A stretch of 64,000 bases of DNA from an uncultured Clostridia bacterium (GCA_947600065.1 CANQFZ010000001.1:99375-163374); one strand, 5' to 3'; shown: positions 17,791-26,185, counted from the stretch's first letter. The notes: generated by a model from the sequence alone, not told the origin. A program made the numbers and translations.

Positions 17791-18045
17791 TTACTCCATT
17801 TCTCCACTATGATCTGTAAATAACCATTGTGGGCTGCATTTTAGTGCAATTGACAACATAACAAGTTGTTCGAGAGTCCAGACGCGCGGATTGTTCCTGC
17901 GGTCGGCATACGTTGACTTTGGAATATTAAGCTTGGCGGAAATTTCCTTGTCTGTTTTAAGACCGAAGTAAGCGCAGCGGGATTCAATGTTCCGCTGTAC
18001 TATTTGCATCATCTTTGCAGTTTCAGATTGCTTTACTTTTGACAT
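17791..18045 (-). CDS. Phage helix-turn-helix regulator
   Basis: The 84-residue protein has an XRE-like HTH: FGLKTDKEISAKLNIPKSTYADRRNNPR followed by WTLEQLVMLSIALKCSPQWLF. It is shorter than the lysogeny repressor at 19.2 kb. It follows the antirepressor gene in the early operon and may be an accessory regulator. DNA target unknown. Confidence 0.75.
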   Translation of the reverse strand: MSKVKQSETAKMMQIVQRNIESRCAYFGLKTDKEISAKLNIPKSTYADRRNNPRVWTLEQLVMLSIALKCSPQWLFTDHSGEME

Positions 18046-18050
18046 TTAAA

Positions 18051-18812
18051 TCACCTCTTTAATAGATTTGCAGACAGAAATTTATTTATAAAATACTCCT
18101 GCCCCTTGCCTGTAACTTTTGTTGTTCTGTTAATTCTGATCGAACCGTCAGGATTGTTTATAGTCGTTTCTTTTACCTCGAAAAGTCCCATATCCATAGC
18201 ACGTTGTGTGGGCATGTTATGTGAACTGCCGCCTTTCATCAGATAGCCTTCTTGCCTTAACTGCTCAAACAGACGTTTCTGACCTGTGTCAACTCCGTTC
18301 TGTTTGAGCAACTTAGCAAGGTCGCCTATTAGAATTGAGGTTTTTGCCGCCTCCACAGCGTTTGCGAAAACAATCTTAGGTTTGTCCTGCTCGGCTTGAT
18401 TTTCAAGAGCAATACGCTTTTCGCGTTCCTCTTTGAGAGCCTTAAACGCCGCTATTGCAAGGTCGGGATTTTGCAATAACTCTTCTGCCGCATATGCTTT
18501 GTGTTTGCGGATTGACGGAAGAACTTCAGAAGTTACCCAATGCTTAAACTTTTTGGCATTCGGCAGCTTGCTTGAAAGAATTAGGCTGTAAAGTCCGCTC
18601 TCGTTGATAATCGTTAATTCCTGCGTTCCTCCAAGGGTGTCGTGTTTTGCGACCCCCTTATCTTCGCTGTCAACGTGTCTTGCTATAGCATCTCGTACGT
18701 TGCTGTAGCCGAGTTTCTCCGCCACATCTTTGCCCACGAACCACGGTTCTCCGTCAATTGACGTTCCCCGTATCGAGCCGAAATCCGAGTTGTTAAATGT
18801 TGTAAGTTCCAT
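18051..18812 (-). CDS. BRO-N/KilAC phage antirepressor
   Basis: The 253-residue protein starts with a BRO-N domain (EPWFVGKDVAEKLGYSNVRDAIARHV, ESGLYSLILSSKLPNAKKFKHWV). After a coiled linker (about 115-145) it has a C-terminal KilAC/ANT domain (LIGDLAKLLKQNGVDTGQKRLFEQLRQEGYL). Antirepressors of this kind bind the CI-like repressor or DNA and promote induction. It is the second gene after the Cro-like regulator on the lytic side of the switch. Confidence 0.9.
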   Translation of the reverse strand: MELTTFNNSDFGSIRGTSIDGEPWFVGKDVAEKLGYSNVRDAIARHVDSEDKGVAKHDTLGGTQELTIINESGLYSLILSSKLPNAKKFKHWVTSEVLPSIRKHKAYAAEELLQNPDLAIAAFKALKEEREKRIALENQAEQDKPKIVFANAVEAAKTSILIGDLAKLLKQNGVDTGQKRLFEQLRQEGYLMKGGSSHNMPTQRAMDMGLFEVKETTINNPDGSIRINRTTKVTGKGQEYFINKFLSANLLKR

Positions 18813-18827
18813 TTTTAGCCTCCTAAA

Positions 18828-19049
18828 TTATTTTGATACCACAAGCGTATCAAAAAGTTCATCAAGCGGCACATCTACGCCGAGAATAGCTTTAATTTTT
18901 CGCGCTTCAGCAAGTGAGATTTTGCGCTTGCCCGTGAGCTTAAGCGACATACACGACGCACTTAAATTCATAAGCTCGGCAAGTTTTTCAAGCGTCATTT
19001 GCCTGCGCGCTAATTCGGCGCTTAAATTCGGATATACAATTTTTGTCAT
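18828..19049 (-). CDS. Cro-like XRE regulator
   Basis: The 73-residue protein contains an HTH, RRQMTLEKLAELMNLSASCMSLKLTGKRKISLAEARKI. It is the first gene of the leftward lytic operon, divergent from the repressor gene, which is the Cro position. It would bind the ACTCAATTGAGT-type operators in the intergenic region (inference). Confidence 0.8.
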   Translation of the reverse strand: MTKIVYPNLSAELARRQMTLEKLAELMNLSASCMSLKLTGKRKISLAEARKIKAILGVDVPLDELFDTLVVSK

Positions 19050-19070
19050 AATATTTTCACTCCTTTCTAT

Positions 19071-19195
19071 AAACTCAATTGAGTTTATATAACGGTATTA
19101 TACATTCAGTTGAGTAAATTGTCAAGTACTTTTTGAAAAAAATATTTTCAATTGAGTAAATTCAACTTGACACATTGTAAATTTTGTTGTATAAT
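19071..19195. promoter_or_regulatory. Genetic switch: divergent promoters with three dyad operators
   Basis: The rightward repressor promoter is TTGACA (19167-19172), 17 bases, TATAAT (19190-19195). The leftward lytic promoter on the minus strand is TTGACA (19125-19120), 17 bases, TATAAT (19102-19097). Dyads follow the pattern ACTCAATTGAGT: a perfect 16-bp AAACTCAATTGAGTTT at 19071-19086, TTCAGTTGAGTAAA at 19104-19117 inside the leftward spacer, and TCAATTGAGT at 19148-19157. This is a compact lambda-like switch. Confidence 0.85.
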
Positions 19196-19218
19196 ACTTT
19201 ATAGAGAGGTGATAAAAA

Positions 19219-19584
19219 ATGACAGTTGAGGAACAGTTAAAAGAACTGATTTTAAGCAGATTTAAAAGCGTTCGTGCATTTGCAATTGCAATAGACGTCC
19301 CGCCGTCCACTATCAACAACATTTTCACGCGCGGTATAGGCGGCGTTAGACTTGGGACAGCTATTCCGATGTGTATAGCATTAAACATTGATATTGCTTA
19401 TCTGGTAAGCGGGGAAATCCGCTCGAAAGACATTGCCCTGCAACTCGAGCCTGACGAAGAAAAACTCTTGAATGCTTACCGGAGCTTTAATGCCGAAGGG
19501 CAGGAAAGGCTGCTGCAATATGCTGTTGATATGACGCAACTTGACCGATACAAAAAAGTATGTGGTAAATCTGATCTGGCTTAG
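19219..19584 (+). CDS. CI-like XRE lysogeny repressor
   Basis: The 121-residue protein has an N-terminal HTH (VRAFAIAIDVPPSTINNIFTRG) and a linker with LVSGEIRSKD, followed by a short helical C-terminal domain ending NAEGQERLLQYAVDMTQL. It lacks a LexA/CI-type protease domain, so induction must work by other means, for example the antirepressor at 18.1-18.8 kb. It is the first gene of the plus-strand lysogeny module and has its own consensus promoter. Confidence 0.85.
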   Translation: MTVEEQLKELILSRFKSVRAFAIAIDVPPSTINNIFTRGIGGVRLGTAIPMCIALNIDIAYLVSGEIRSKDIALQLEPDEEKLLNAYRSFNAEGQERLLQYAVDMTQLDRYKKVCGKSDLA

Positions 19585-19595
19585 AAAATGCAAAT

Positions 19596-19617
19596 AAGCC
19601 GCTCTACTGAGCGGCTT
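19596..19617. terminator. Hairpin after the repressor gene
   Basis: AAGCCGCTC and GAGCGGCTT form a perfect 9-bp stem with a TACT loop. There is no T-run behind it, so it may stabilise the repressor mRNA or partly terminate. Confidence 0.4.
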
Positions 19618-19642
19618 AAACTAAACAAAGGAGAAATATAAA

Positions 19643-20536
19643 ATGAAATCTAAGACTACTGCGTTGATTTTATGCATATTCTTAGGCTATTTGGGTATAC
19701 ACCGTTTTTATGCAGGCAAAATAAAATCTGGTATTCTTTATCTTTTTACATTCGGACTGTTCGGGATAGGTTGGATTGTTGATGTAGTCTTGATTTGCAA
19801 AGACAATTTTCTTCCCAATCAAGCAATGGCTTCGGTCAGAACAACTTCGCAGCCTGCTCAAAAAAACACTTCTACACCAACTTCTGTTTCCGTATCTGCG
19901 CCACGTCAGTATGTTCCAATGCCGTCATTTCCAAATTTTACAGACGGATACGGGTTACAATATGAGTATGAAAATGAATTGTACTTGATAAACACGACAG
20001 CCGCTGAACTTAACGTAAAACTTGGTGGGGAAATAACTTTCAAGCAAGAACCGGAAAACGAGCACGACAATCAAGCTGTCGCCGTTTTTCAAGACAACCG
20101 CAGGCTCGGTTATATATACAGAGGTCAGACGCAGGAAATGGCGAACCGTTGGTTAAAAAATGGGACTTCGCTTTTGGGATATATAAGCTCCGTCGATATT
20201 TCGCATAATAAAATCAAGTATAAAATCGGATTTTATAAGCCGCTCGCTGAAATGCAGAAAGAAACCTTTAAACTTACAGGACTGCGACAGAAGGACAGCA
20301 TAGGAGAGCTGAGAGAGGACAACATCAGGATTTTCTCTGTGGGTGATAGTGTTACTGCAGAATATGATGTGGCAGAAGAAAAATATATCGTATGGTGCGG
20401 CGGCTGCGAAATCGGCACGTTGCCGAAAAATGCTGAAGAATTTGCAGAAGATAAAAAGAAAATCATTGGAGTTTTGACAAAAATAGATTTTGATGATGAA
20501 GATAAATGCTCAGCAGAGGTTGAACTTTATAAGTAA
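19643..20536 (+). CDS. TM2-domain and HIRAN-domain membrane protein
   Basis: The 297-residue protein has an N-terminal TM2 domain: a first helix with ALILCIFLGYLGIHRFYAGK, then FGLFGIGWIVDVVLICKDN. A Ser/Thr/Pro linker follows (about 70-95), and then a HIRAN-like domain with LGGEITFKQEPENEHDNQAVAVF and LGYIYRGQTQEMANRWL. HIRAN domains bind DNA ends or damaged DNA. Its place in the lysogeny module suggests a host-benefit or exclusion gene rather than a structural gene (inference). Confidence 0.8.
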   Translation: MKSKTTALILCIFLGYLGIHRFYAGKIKSGILYLFTFGLFGIGWIVDVVLICKDNFLPNQAMASVRTTSQPAQKNTSTPTSVSVSAPRQYVPMPSFPNFTDGYGLQYEYENELYLINTTAAELNVKLGGEITFKQEPENEHDNQAVAVFQDNRRLGYIYRGQTQEMANRWLKNGTSLLGYISSVDISHNKIKYKIGFYKPLAEMQKETFKLTGLRQKDSIGELREDNIRIFSVGDSVTAEYDVAEEKYIVWCGGCEIGTLPKNAEEFAEDKKKIIGVLTKIDFDDEDKCSAEVELYK

Positions 20537-20538
20537 TT

Positions 20539-20557
20539 TTTGCAATTGATTGCAAAA
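20539..20557. repeat. TTTGCAATTGATTGCAAAA palindrome, copy 2
   Basis: Identical to the copy upstream of terL at 6937-6955. Here it follows the HIRAN gene stop and may also act as a transcript end hairpin. Confidence 0.5.
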
Positions 20558-20683
20558 ACGGATTTTAAGAGGGTGAGAAAATGGCATCAGAAAAAAGTTC
20601 CTGTGTTGTATGAATATTTGTTCGAAATTCTATAAAATTTGGTCGATTTTTTGTAACATATCCACAAATTGATTGTTTTTTTA

Positions 20684-20712
20684 TTGACAATTACAGCTAT
20701 TGGGAGTATAAT
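20684..20712 (+). promoter_or_regulatory. Consensus promoter of the NYN gene leader
   Basis: TTGACA (20684-20689), 17 bases, TATAAT (20707-20712). It gives a leader of about 100 bases before the NYN gene. Confidence 0.8.
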
Positions 20713-20730
20713 ATAAATGTAGTTAAGACT

Positions 20731-20812
20731 ACACTATATCAGACAGTGTATTCCCGATAGTAGTTCCCCCACCATAAGGGGTGTTACGAGGTCGGGAGTA
20801 TTTTTATTTTTG
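20731..20812 (+). ncRNA. Structured leader RNA upstream of the NYN gene
   Basis: The transcript would fold into a small ACACT/AGTGT hairpin (20731-20749), then a larger nested structure. TTCCCGA (20751-20757) pairs with TCGGGAG (20792-20798), enclosing CCCC/GGGG around an ACCATA loop, followed by ATTTTTATTTTT. The stem plus U-rich tail looks like an attenuator or a small RNA ending just before the NYN ribosome site. Function not known. Confidence 0.6.
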
Positions 20813-20820
20813 GAGGTTTT

Positions 20821-21561
20821 ATGAATAGCACTGATTTGGTAAGTATTAAGCGCACAGTCACAACAGCTATACTCGTTGACGGTGGTTTTTACAGGCGGCG
20901 AGCTGTATTTTATCAAGGCTATATTTCACCCGAAGAACGGGTTGAGGAACTTATTTCCCATTGTCGTTCATTACTTAATGCGGACAAATTTGAACAGCGA
21001 AATCTTTATCGCATATTTTATTATGATTGCCCACCTATTGATAAAAATGTATATCATCCGCTTCTTAACAAAAGCATAAATCTCGGTAATTCAAATGATT
21101 ACAAATGGCAAAAAAAGTTTTTAGAAACGCTTAAAAGCAAAAGGAAAGTAGCCTTGCGTCTTGGCAGACTTAGCGAAAATGACAGTACATATTTGTTAAA
21201 GCCCGATGTTCAGAAAAAACTGATAAGAGGAGCAATAAGCATAAACGATTTGACAGAACGGGATTTTGCTTTAAATATAACACAAAAAGGCGTAGACATG
21301 AAGATAGGCGTTGACATTACAACTTTATCAGTAAAAAAGCAGGTTGACCAGATAATTCTTATTTCAGGCGACAGTGATTTCGTTCCTGCCGCAAAACAAG
21401 CAAGGCGAGAGGGCATAGATTTTCTTTTAAATCCGTTGGGGGCGTCTATCAAAAAAGATTTATATGAGCATATCGACGGCTTAATAAATTATATTCCGCA
21501 AAAATACACCAATAAATCAGAGCATACAGATGAAACTGATGAACAGAAACTCACTACATAG
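20821..21561 (+). CDS. NYN/LabA-like PIN-fold ribonuclease-type protein
   Basis: The 246-residue protein has the NYN pattern: TAILVDGGFYRRRA at the start with the first catalytic Asp, then GVDMKIGVDITTLSVKKQVDQIILISGDSDFVPAAKQAR carrying the other acidic residues, and GIDFLLNPLGASIKKDLYEHID. These are metal-dependent PIN-like nucleases, usually acting on RNA. It lies between the lysogeny genes and the integrase with its own promoter and a structured leader. It may be a defence or exclusion gene carried by the prophage (inference). Confidence 0.88.
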   Translation: MNSTDLVSIKRTVTTAILVDGGFYRRRAVFYQGYISPEERVEELISHCRSLLNADKFEQRNLYRIFYYDCPPIDKNVYHPLLNKSINLGNSNDYKWQKKFLETLKSKRKVALRLGRLSENDSTYLLKPDVQKKLIRGAISINDLTERDFALNITQKGVDMKIGVDITTLSVKKQVDQIILISGDSDFVPAAKQARREGIDFLLNPLGASIKKDLYEHIDGLINYIPQKYTNKSEHTDETDEQKLTT

Positions 21562-21580
21562 AATTAGGAGTTGAAAAACA

Positions 21581-22633
21581 ATGGCTTCTGCAAAGAAATT
21601 GCCGTCTGGGAAATGGCGTGTGCTGCTGTACACGGGAGCTGATGAGCAAGGCAAAAGAAAGTATAAATCATTTACGGCTGACAGTAAAAAAGAAGCAGAG
21701 TTTCTCGCGGCGCAATATAACCAACTGCACATAGAAGTTAACCGCTCAGAAATGACGCTCCGAGCGGCAACAGAGCGGTATATAAAATCAAAAGAAAATA
21801 TCCTCTCTCCGTCCACCGTCCGCGGCTATTATGTGATTTTGAAAAATTACCTGCCGCGTCTGTTTGCGGTAAAAATCAAGGATATAAATCAAGAAATTAT
21901 CCAGATTGCTTTTAATGATTTCGCAAAGAGCTACAGCGCGAAAACTTGCCGTAACGCTCACGGCTTAATAGCAGATGTCCTCAAATCGGAGCGCCCCGAC
22001 TTGCATTTGAAAACAACATTGCCGCAAAAATCAAAATCCGACATTTATGTCCCCGACGCGCAGGAAATCGAGCAAATTTATCCGCTGACCGAGGGTACAA
22101 ATATTGAAATACCTTTTATCCTTGCAACGCAGTGCGGGCTTCGTGCGTCCGAAATAAGCGGGCTTGATGTATCCTGCGTCTATCCCGACCATATCGAGAT
22201 TAAGCAGGCGCGAGTAGACGGGCTTGACGGCGCAGTACTCAAAAAACCGAAATCATATTCGGGCTTTAGAAGTATTCCGATAAGCGCAGAAATACACGAC
22301 ATTCTGATAAGCAAGGCAGACGGGAGCAGAATTTGCTCAATGACTTCTACTTCTATTTCTTCGGCTTGGGGAAAATTTCGAGCAAAACACAAAATAGACG
22401 CTCATTGCAATTTCCATGCGCTCCGCCACCATTTCGCGAGCCGGTGCTTGCTTTTGGGAATACCGCAAAAGTACATTGCTGAGCTTATGGGGCATAACTC
22501 ACTCAATATGATTGAGAAAGTATATCAGCACGTTTTTCCTTCGGCAATGGCAGAGTTCGCGGAAATGTTGCGGGAGCAGGACAAAAAATTTATGCAACAC
22601 AAAATGCAACACAAAAATAAAAAACTCGCATAA
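21581..22633 (+). CDS. int: Tyrosine-type prophage integrase
   Basis: The 350-residue recombinase has an AP2-like arm-binding start (KLPSGKWRVLLYTGADEQGKRKYKSF), a SAM-like core-binding region and a catalytic domain. Visible active-site residues are Arg in ATQCGLRASEISGL, His-x-x-Arg in HALRHHFASR, His in MGHNS and the nucleophile Tyr in EKVYQHVF. It ends 25 bases before a tRNA/tmRNA-like 3' end, the attachment site. The last residues contain a duplicated MQHK. Confidence 0.93.
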   Translation: MASAKKLPSGKWRVLLYTGADEQGKRKYKSFTADSKKEAEFLAAQYNQLHIEVNRSEMTLRAATERYIKSKENILSPSTVRGYYVILKNYLPRLFAVKIKDINQEIIQIAFNDFAKSYSAKTCRNAHGLIADVLKSERPDLHLKTTLPQKSKSDIYVPDAQEIEQIYPLTEGTNIEIPFILATQCGLRASEISGLDVSCVYPDHIEIKQARVDGLDGAVLKKPKSYSGFRSIPISAEIHDILISKADGSRICSMTSTSISSAWGKFRAKHKIDAHCNFHALRHHFASRCLLLGIPQKYIAELMGHNSLNMIEKVYQHVFPSAMAEFAEMLREQDKKFMQHKMQHKNKKLA

Positions 22634-22657
22634 TAAAGCCGTTTTTAACATATTTCC

Positions 22658-22686
22658 AACGGGTTCAATTCCCCTCGGCTCCACCA
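22658..22686 (+). other. Prophage att site: 3' end of a tRNA or tmRNA
   Basis: The sequence reads as a T-arm (ACGGG-TTCAATT-CCCCT), a seven-base acceptor strand CGGCTCC, A and CCA. No 5' part is present because the integrase gene precedes it, so this is the duplicated 3' end on the integrase side. The complete gene is expected beyond the left edge. CGGCTCCACCA most resembles tmRNA (ssrA) ends, but a tRNA is possible. Confidence 0.75.
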
Positions 22687-22849
22687 CGCATTGAAGCCCA
22701 CCGTAAAGGTGGGCTTCAACGCTGCACATTTTTACTTTGAAATTCCCTAATGGAATTTCAATTTTGCTTCGCAAAACCGTAAAAATGTGCTACTACCCGA
22801 AAAGTGGTTTTAAATTCCAACTTACAAAAAATCTTTTTTGTAAAGGTTA
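22684..22849 (+). repeat. Structured intergenic repeat, copy A
   Basis: It begins with a terminator hairpin (TTGAAGCCCACC/GGTGGGCTTCAA). Next is a cruciform: GCACATTTTTAC pairs with GTAAAAATGTGC and encloses GAAATTCC/GGAATTTC and TTTTGC/GCAAAA hairpins. It ends with CCCGAAAAGTGGTTTTAA and ATCTTTTTTGTAAAGGTTA. An inverted copy lies at 61012-61179, also next to a tRNA-type 3' end. Confidence 0.8.
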
Positions 22850-22854
22850 GACAA

Positions 22855-22960
22855 CTAGAGGCTAGAAGTTAGAGGTAAGAGGTAAGAATTTGTACCGAAC
22901 GGTTGTTCGCCGAGTTCTTACCTCTTACTTCTTATTTCTTACTTCTAAAAGCTCAAAACC
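22855..22960. repeat. TAAGAGGTAAGAG-type imperfect palindrome
   Basis: AGAAGTTAGAGGTAAGAGGTAAGAA is followed after about 30 bases by TTCTTACCTCTTACTTCTTATTTC, an imperfect inverted repeat. Related pieces occur near 39.4, 41.35, 43.4 and 59.3 kb, always between genes. Confidence 0.65.
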
Positions 22961-23199
22961 GTAAAATCTGTACCACGCCGCCAAACAGCTTAGCAGTGCG
23001 GATTTTCTCTGTTCCAATAATCCGAAAATTCAATCACCGGCTCGGAAATACATTCAATGAAAACAGGTTTAAAACCATCATACAACACGAAATACAACAC
23101 GAAAACCGCTTTGTAAGGATTAGACATGTTTAAATTTTTTACTTTGAATTTCCCTAATTTGAAATATTATTTTATTTCAAAATTTTTTTTATTTTCCTA
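22961..23199. other. Intergenic region without convincing gene
   Basis: No supported gene. It contains TACAACACGAAATACAACACGAAAA (about 23080-23104), resembling the duplicated QHK codons at the integrase end, and a degenerate piece of the structured repeat (TTTTTACTTTGAATTTCCCTAAT, about 23139-23161). Both may be remnants of an older att or integrase end. Confidence 0.4.
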
Positions 23200-23228
23200 T
23201 TGACAAACATAAATAATGGTGTTATAAT
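23200..23228 (+). promoter_or_regulatory. Consensus promoter of the FtsX-type ABC operon
   Basis: TTGACA (23200-23205), 17 bases, TATAAT (23223-23228). The palindrome GTACATGTAC (23229-23238) directly behind the -10 box, with a further TAGTAC at about 23268, could be an operator. Confidence 0.8.
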
Positions 23229-23373
23229 GTACATGTACTAATAAGAATAATACATATAACACTTTTAGTACAAGCTGTCGGGTATATTTTATTGAGCTGT
23301 TTGAGGGGGAATGTAAAATTCAAATGATCACAAAACAAATTCTTAAAAACAAGCGGCATGAAAGGATAAGACT

Positions 23374-23856
23374 ATGAGAGAGAAAAGAATCAGCAGGCTA
23401 CAGATAATATTGGTGTTCATCTTACTGTGCGGCTTAGGTTGTTACTTTATAGTTTTCATTATCCCGAATTTCATTAAGAACGAAGATGGTTTAAATGCCG
23501 AATTATCATCAAGCGGAGAATTTTATTCAAGTAATGTTTCAGCATTTGAAAAATCCCTTATGGGAGAATGTAATCTCCTTGTAAAATTCAAGGGAGCCGA
23601 AACGGAATATTTCCCTCACGGTGACACTTACAGCATAAATACAAGGCAGATAAACATGATAACGTCAAGCGACAAAGGATATCAATTCGATCGCTTTATT
23701 GAAAACGAAAAATTAAAAGTCAAAGGAAATTATTACGGAAAGCTGTATTCCGTTTTAATTGATTATAAGATCTCGGCCTTTACCGGAAAGGGCTATCCCA
23801 GAGAACCATACGAAGAAGAATGTCTCGGAAATTTTTATTTAAATGTTCATTCATAA
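23374..23856 (+). CDS. Membrane-anchored protein of unknown function, first gene of ABC operon
   Basis: The 160-residue protein has one N-terminal transmembrane segment (LQIILVFILLCGLGCYFIVFII) and an external domain with SSSGEFYSSNVSAFEKSLMGE. No family is recognised. It is followed after 12 bases by the first permease gene and lies behind a consensus promoter, so it is probably an accessory part of the exporter, for example a substrate or sensor protein. Confidence 0.65.
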   Translation: MREKRISRLQIILVFILLCGLGCYFIVFIIPNFIKNEDGLNAELSSSGEFYSSNVSAFEKSLMGECNLLVKFKGAETEYFPHGDTYSINTRQINMITSSDKGYQFDRFIENEKLKVKGNYYGKLYSVLIDYKISAFTGKGYPREPYEEECLGNFYLNVHS

Positions 23857-23868
23857 GGGGCGAGATAT

Positions 23869-25032
23869 ATGTTTTTAAAGTACATATCTAATAATTTTAA
23901 AAAGCACAAATTGAAGTATATTGTAATGGCACTGTGTGAGATAGTGTTGTTGCTTATTTCTCTTTTTGCAAGCTGTACGGTAATGAATTATGTTATCGAA
24001 AAGAACTATGCCGTGGAAAATGCAAAGGGATTTACTTTTTCATTTCCCGATGCCGAAGGTTTAAGCCCCAACGACCCTAAATACGCCGAAAAAATTGACA
24101 AATGTCCCGATGCGGAAAGTCTAAGAGAAAGGATATATGAATTTTGCAGACGCTCGCCTGTTGAATTGTCGTATGTGTCTATAAGACTTGCCGACAATAA
24201 ATATAATTATACCGTTACTGATTATTACTTTGTCACATACGACGACCTTGTGGATTTCTATGAGAAATCAATGTCAATGTCCGCAGGTACATATCCTACC
24301 GAAGAACAGTATTTAAATCATGAAAAGGTCGTTGTTCTCGGAATGCTCCCGACATGGCTGGGACGAGATCCGTTTGCCTATTCCGATGAAAGTCATGTAC
24401 TTTTCGGAAAAAATGACGACGAATATCTTGTTGTCGGGAATAATCCCATAAACGATTGTTTCAGCATTTTATGGGGAAGCGAGCCGGATAATTCAAAGGT
24501 TTGCTCTGTCGCTCTTATCTCAAAGGACTTAGTGACAGATGAACAGAAAAAAGAAACAGAAGCCCTGTTTAAAGAAATAGTCGCTCCCGATATAAATATT
24601 GCAAACACCTGGCTCCCAAGCAACGACGGCTTGCTTGAGATACGCAAAAGCGTTTCTATCATTATAATGACGTTGGCTCTGCTCGTAATATCCGCATTTA
24701 TTATCCTTGCGATCTTTAAGTATATGACAGACGAGCACAGAAACGAATATGCCGTTTTAAGGCTTTGCGGCTACGGGAAATTTAAGGCATTGGCTTTTCC
24801 GTTTGTTGAGATAATTTCCATTTCGGCGGTCTGCTCGGTTTTGTCGTGCGTTATTTTCTCGCTTTTCATTCCGCTTTTAAAGAAGAATTTCCCTGCGGTT
24901 GCGGTGTTGTTTGACTTCGGTTTTTTTGCGATCTTTACTGTAGGATTTATAGCAATAACGGCTATTATGTTTGCTGTTTATATTGCCCCGTCGTTAAACA
25001 GATCGGTGAGCGATGAACTTCGGGAAATGTGA
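23869..25032 (+). CDS. FtsX-like ABC permease, type A, copy 1
   Basis: The 387-residue protein has one N-terminal membrane segment (IVMALCEIVLLLISLFASC), a large extracellular domain (about 45-265) and three C-terminal segments with RNEYAVLRLCGYGKFKALAF between them, the FtsX/MacB permease layout. It is paralogous to the gene at 26185: both end in NxSVSDELREM and share GKNDDEYL. Its stop overlaps the following type B gene region closely, so the two were probably duplicated as a pair. Confidence 0.8.
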   Translation: MFLKYISNNFKKHKLKYIVMALCEIVLLLISLFASCTVMNYVIEKNYAVENAKGFTFSFPDAEGLSPNDPKYAEKIDKCPDAESLRERIYEFCRRSPVELSYVSIRLADNKYNYTVTDYYFVTYDDLVDFYEKSMSMSAGTYPTEEQYLNHEKVVVLGMLPTWLGRDPFAYSDESHVLFGKNDDEYLVVGNNPINDCFSILWGSEPDNSKVCSVALISKDLVTDEQKKETEALFKEIVAPDINIANTWLPSNDGLLEIRKSVSIIIMTLALLVISAFIILAIFKYMTDEHRNEYAVLRLCGYGKFKALAFPFVEIISISAVCSVLSCVIFSLFIPLLKKNFPAVAVLFDFGFFAIFTVGFIAITAIMFAVYIAPSLNRSVSDELREM

Positions 25033-25042
25033 GGTGAAACAA

Positions 25043-26185
25043 ATGGGATATTTAAAATTATCTTTTTCATCTTTCAGTAAAAACAAGCTCACTTTTGTTT
25101 TTATGGTTATTGTTATTGCCGTACTTTTTCTGACGGTAAATTTTATGATATCCACGCTCGCTGACAGGCAGATGCTCACAAAGGGATATGAAAAGGTTTT
25201 AAGCGATAATACGGCTGTTGTGTGCGATATAAATTACACGGTAAAAAGGGCGCAGGGTCTTGTCGGCAGTTATAAAGAATCGCGCGAACAGATATTGTCC
25301 GACATAACCGACGAATATGAATTATACTTTTCCGCAAAAGAATACGGAAAGCGCTCGGACGGAGAAGAAGTCGTTGTTATAGCGGTTTCGGACGAAATTT
25401 ATAATAATCTTGCTCTGCCGCTTGTTTCGGGGGATTATTCCGAAGCGGTAGCGTGCTTCGGTCTTCCCGACGAGAGCGTTACGGTAAATAAAAACGGCTG
25501 TATAAGTGAAATAAAGATATCGGGCAATCTTACTAAAGACACTTATCTTCCTATCTCAAATTCATTCAGCACATCTAACGATTTTACTGCGAGCGACCTG
25601 TATTCCGATCCTGGAGAAAATAACAGTTTTATCATTGCAAGAACAAGCAGCTTTAATACAGATATGGACTTTTCTTGCGATATGTGCTTTCTCGTTCACT
25701 TCCCCGAAAACTTTGATGAAAACATAGCAAAGCTCAGAGAAAAAGCAGGCGTTCAAGAGGGCAAAGCGATCCTCAATAACTCGCAGAAGGCTTTGTGGGA
25801 GGACTTGGCGGATTTCATTCCCGTTGTGGTCTGCATTTTGCTGGTGGTAATAATCGGCACAATGAGCATTTCCATAATCCTGAACAAATACAACGAAAAG
25901 CGCGGAGGCGTGCTCTGGATATGCGGCTTTAGCAGAAAACAAATATTGTTCGCGCACTTTGTGAATATGCTGATTATTTTTGTTGTCGCGGCGATTTTAA
26001 GCGTCGGAGCATTTTTCATAATGTCGCTTTTGCAAATTGAACTTGTCGTTTCGGCAAATCTTTCGGCTGCAAACATAATCGCAACTGTAGCTCTATCATT
26101 GATCTTGATTTTAGCGTCAATGATGATCCCTGCAATAAAGAGCAAGAAAACTACACCTATTGAATATTTAAGGAGGGCGAAATAA
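25043..26185 (+). CDS. FtsX-like ABC permease, type B, copy 1
   Basis: The 380-residue protein starts MGYLKLSFSSFSKNKLTF at ATG 25043 after GAGGTG; the track start at 25013 lies inside the previous gene. It has an N-terminal membrane segment, a large external domain with ADRQMLTKGYEKVLSDN, and three C-terminal segments with KYNEKRGGVLWICGFSRKQ. It is the partner of type A copy 1 and paralogous to the gene at 27388. The next gene starts at its stop codon. Confidence 0.8.
   Translation: MGYLKLSFSSFSKNKLTFVFMVIVIAVLFLTVNFMISTLADRQMLTKGYEKVLSDNTAVVCDINYTVKRAQGLVGSYKESREQILSDITDEYELYFSAKEYGKRSDGEEVVVIAVSDEIYNNLALPLVSGDYSEAVACFGLPDESVTVNKNGCISEIKISGNLTKDTYLPISNSFSTSNDFTASDLYSDPGENNSFIIARTSSFNTDMDFSCDMCFLVHFPENFDENIAKLREKAGVQEGKAILNNSQKALWEDLADFIPVVVCILLVVIIGTMSISIILNKYNEKRGGVLWICGFSRKQILFAHFVNMLIIFVVAAILSVGAFFIMSLLQIELVVSANLSAANIIATVALSLILILASMMIPAIKSKKTTPIEYLRRAK

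Noticed and set aside
20734-20916. Minus-strand ORF of 60 residues over the NYN leader
   Set aside because: It lies across the promoter-leader region and the NYN start, has no ribosome site and no recognisable protein features. It is a shadow.
20731-21561. Type III toxin-antitoxin system (RNA antitoxin plus NYN nuclease)
   Set aside because: Type III antitoxin RNAs are tandem repeats; here there is one nested hairpin only, and the NYN protein is unlike ToxN. Kept as a structured leader.
22903-23133. Coding remnant of a second integrase at 22.9-23.1 kb
   Set aside because: Only a short IIQHEIQHEN-like similarity to the integrase tail is seen, without any catalytic motif, so it is listed as non-coding.
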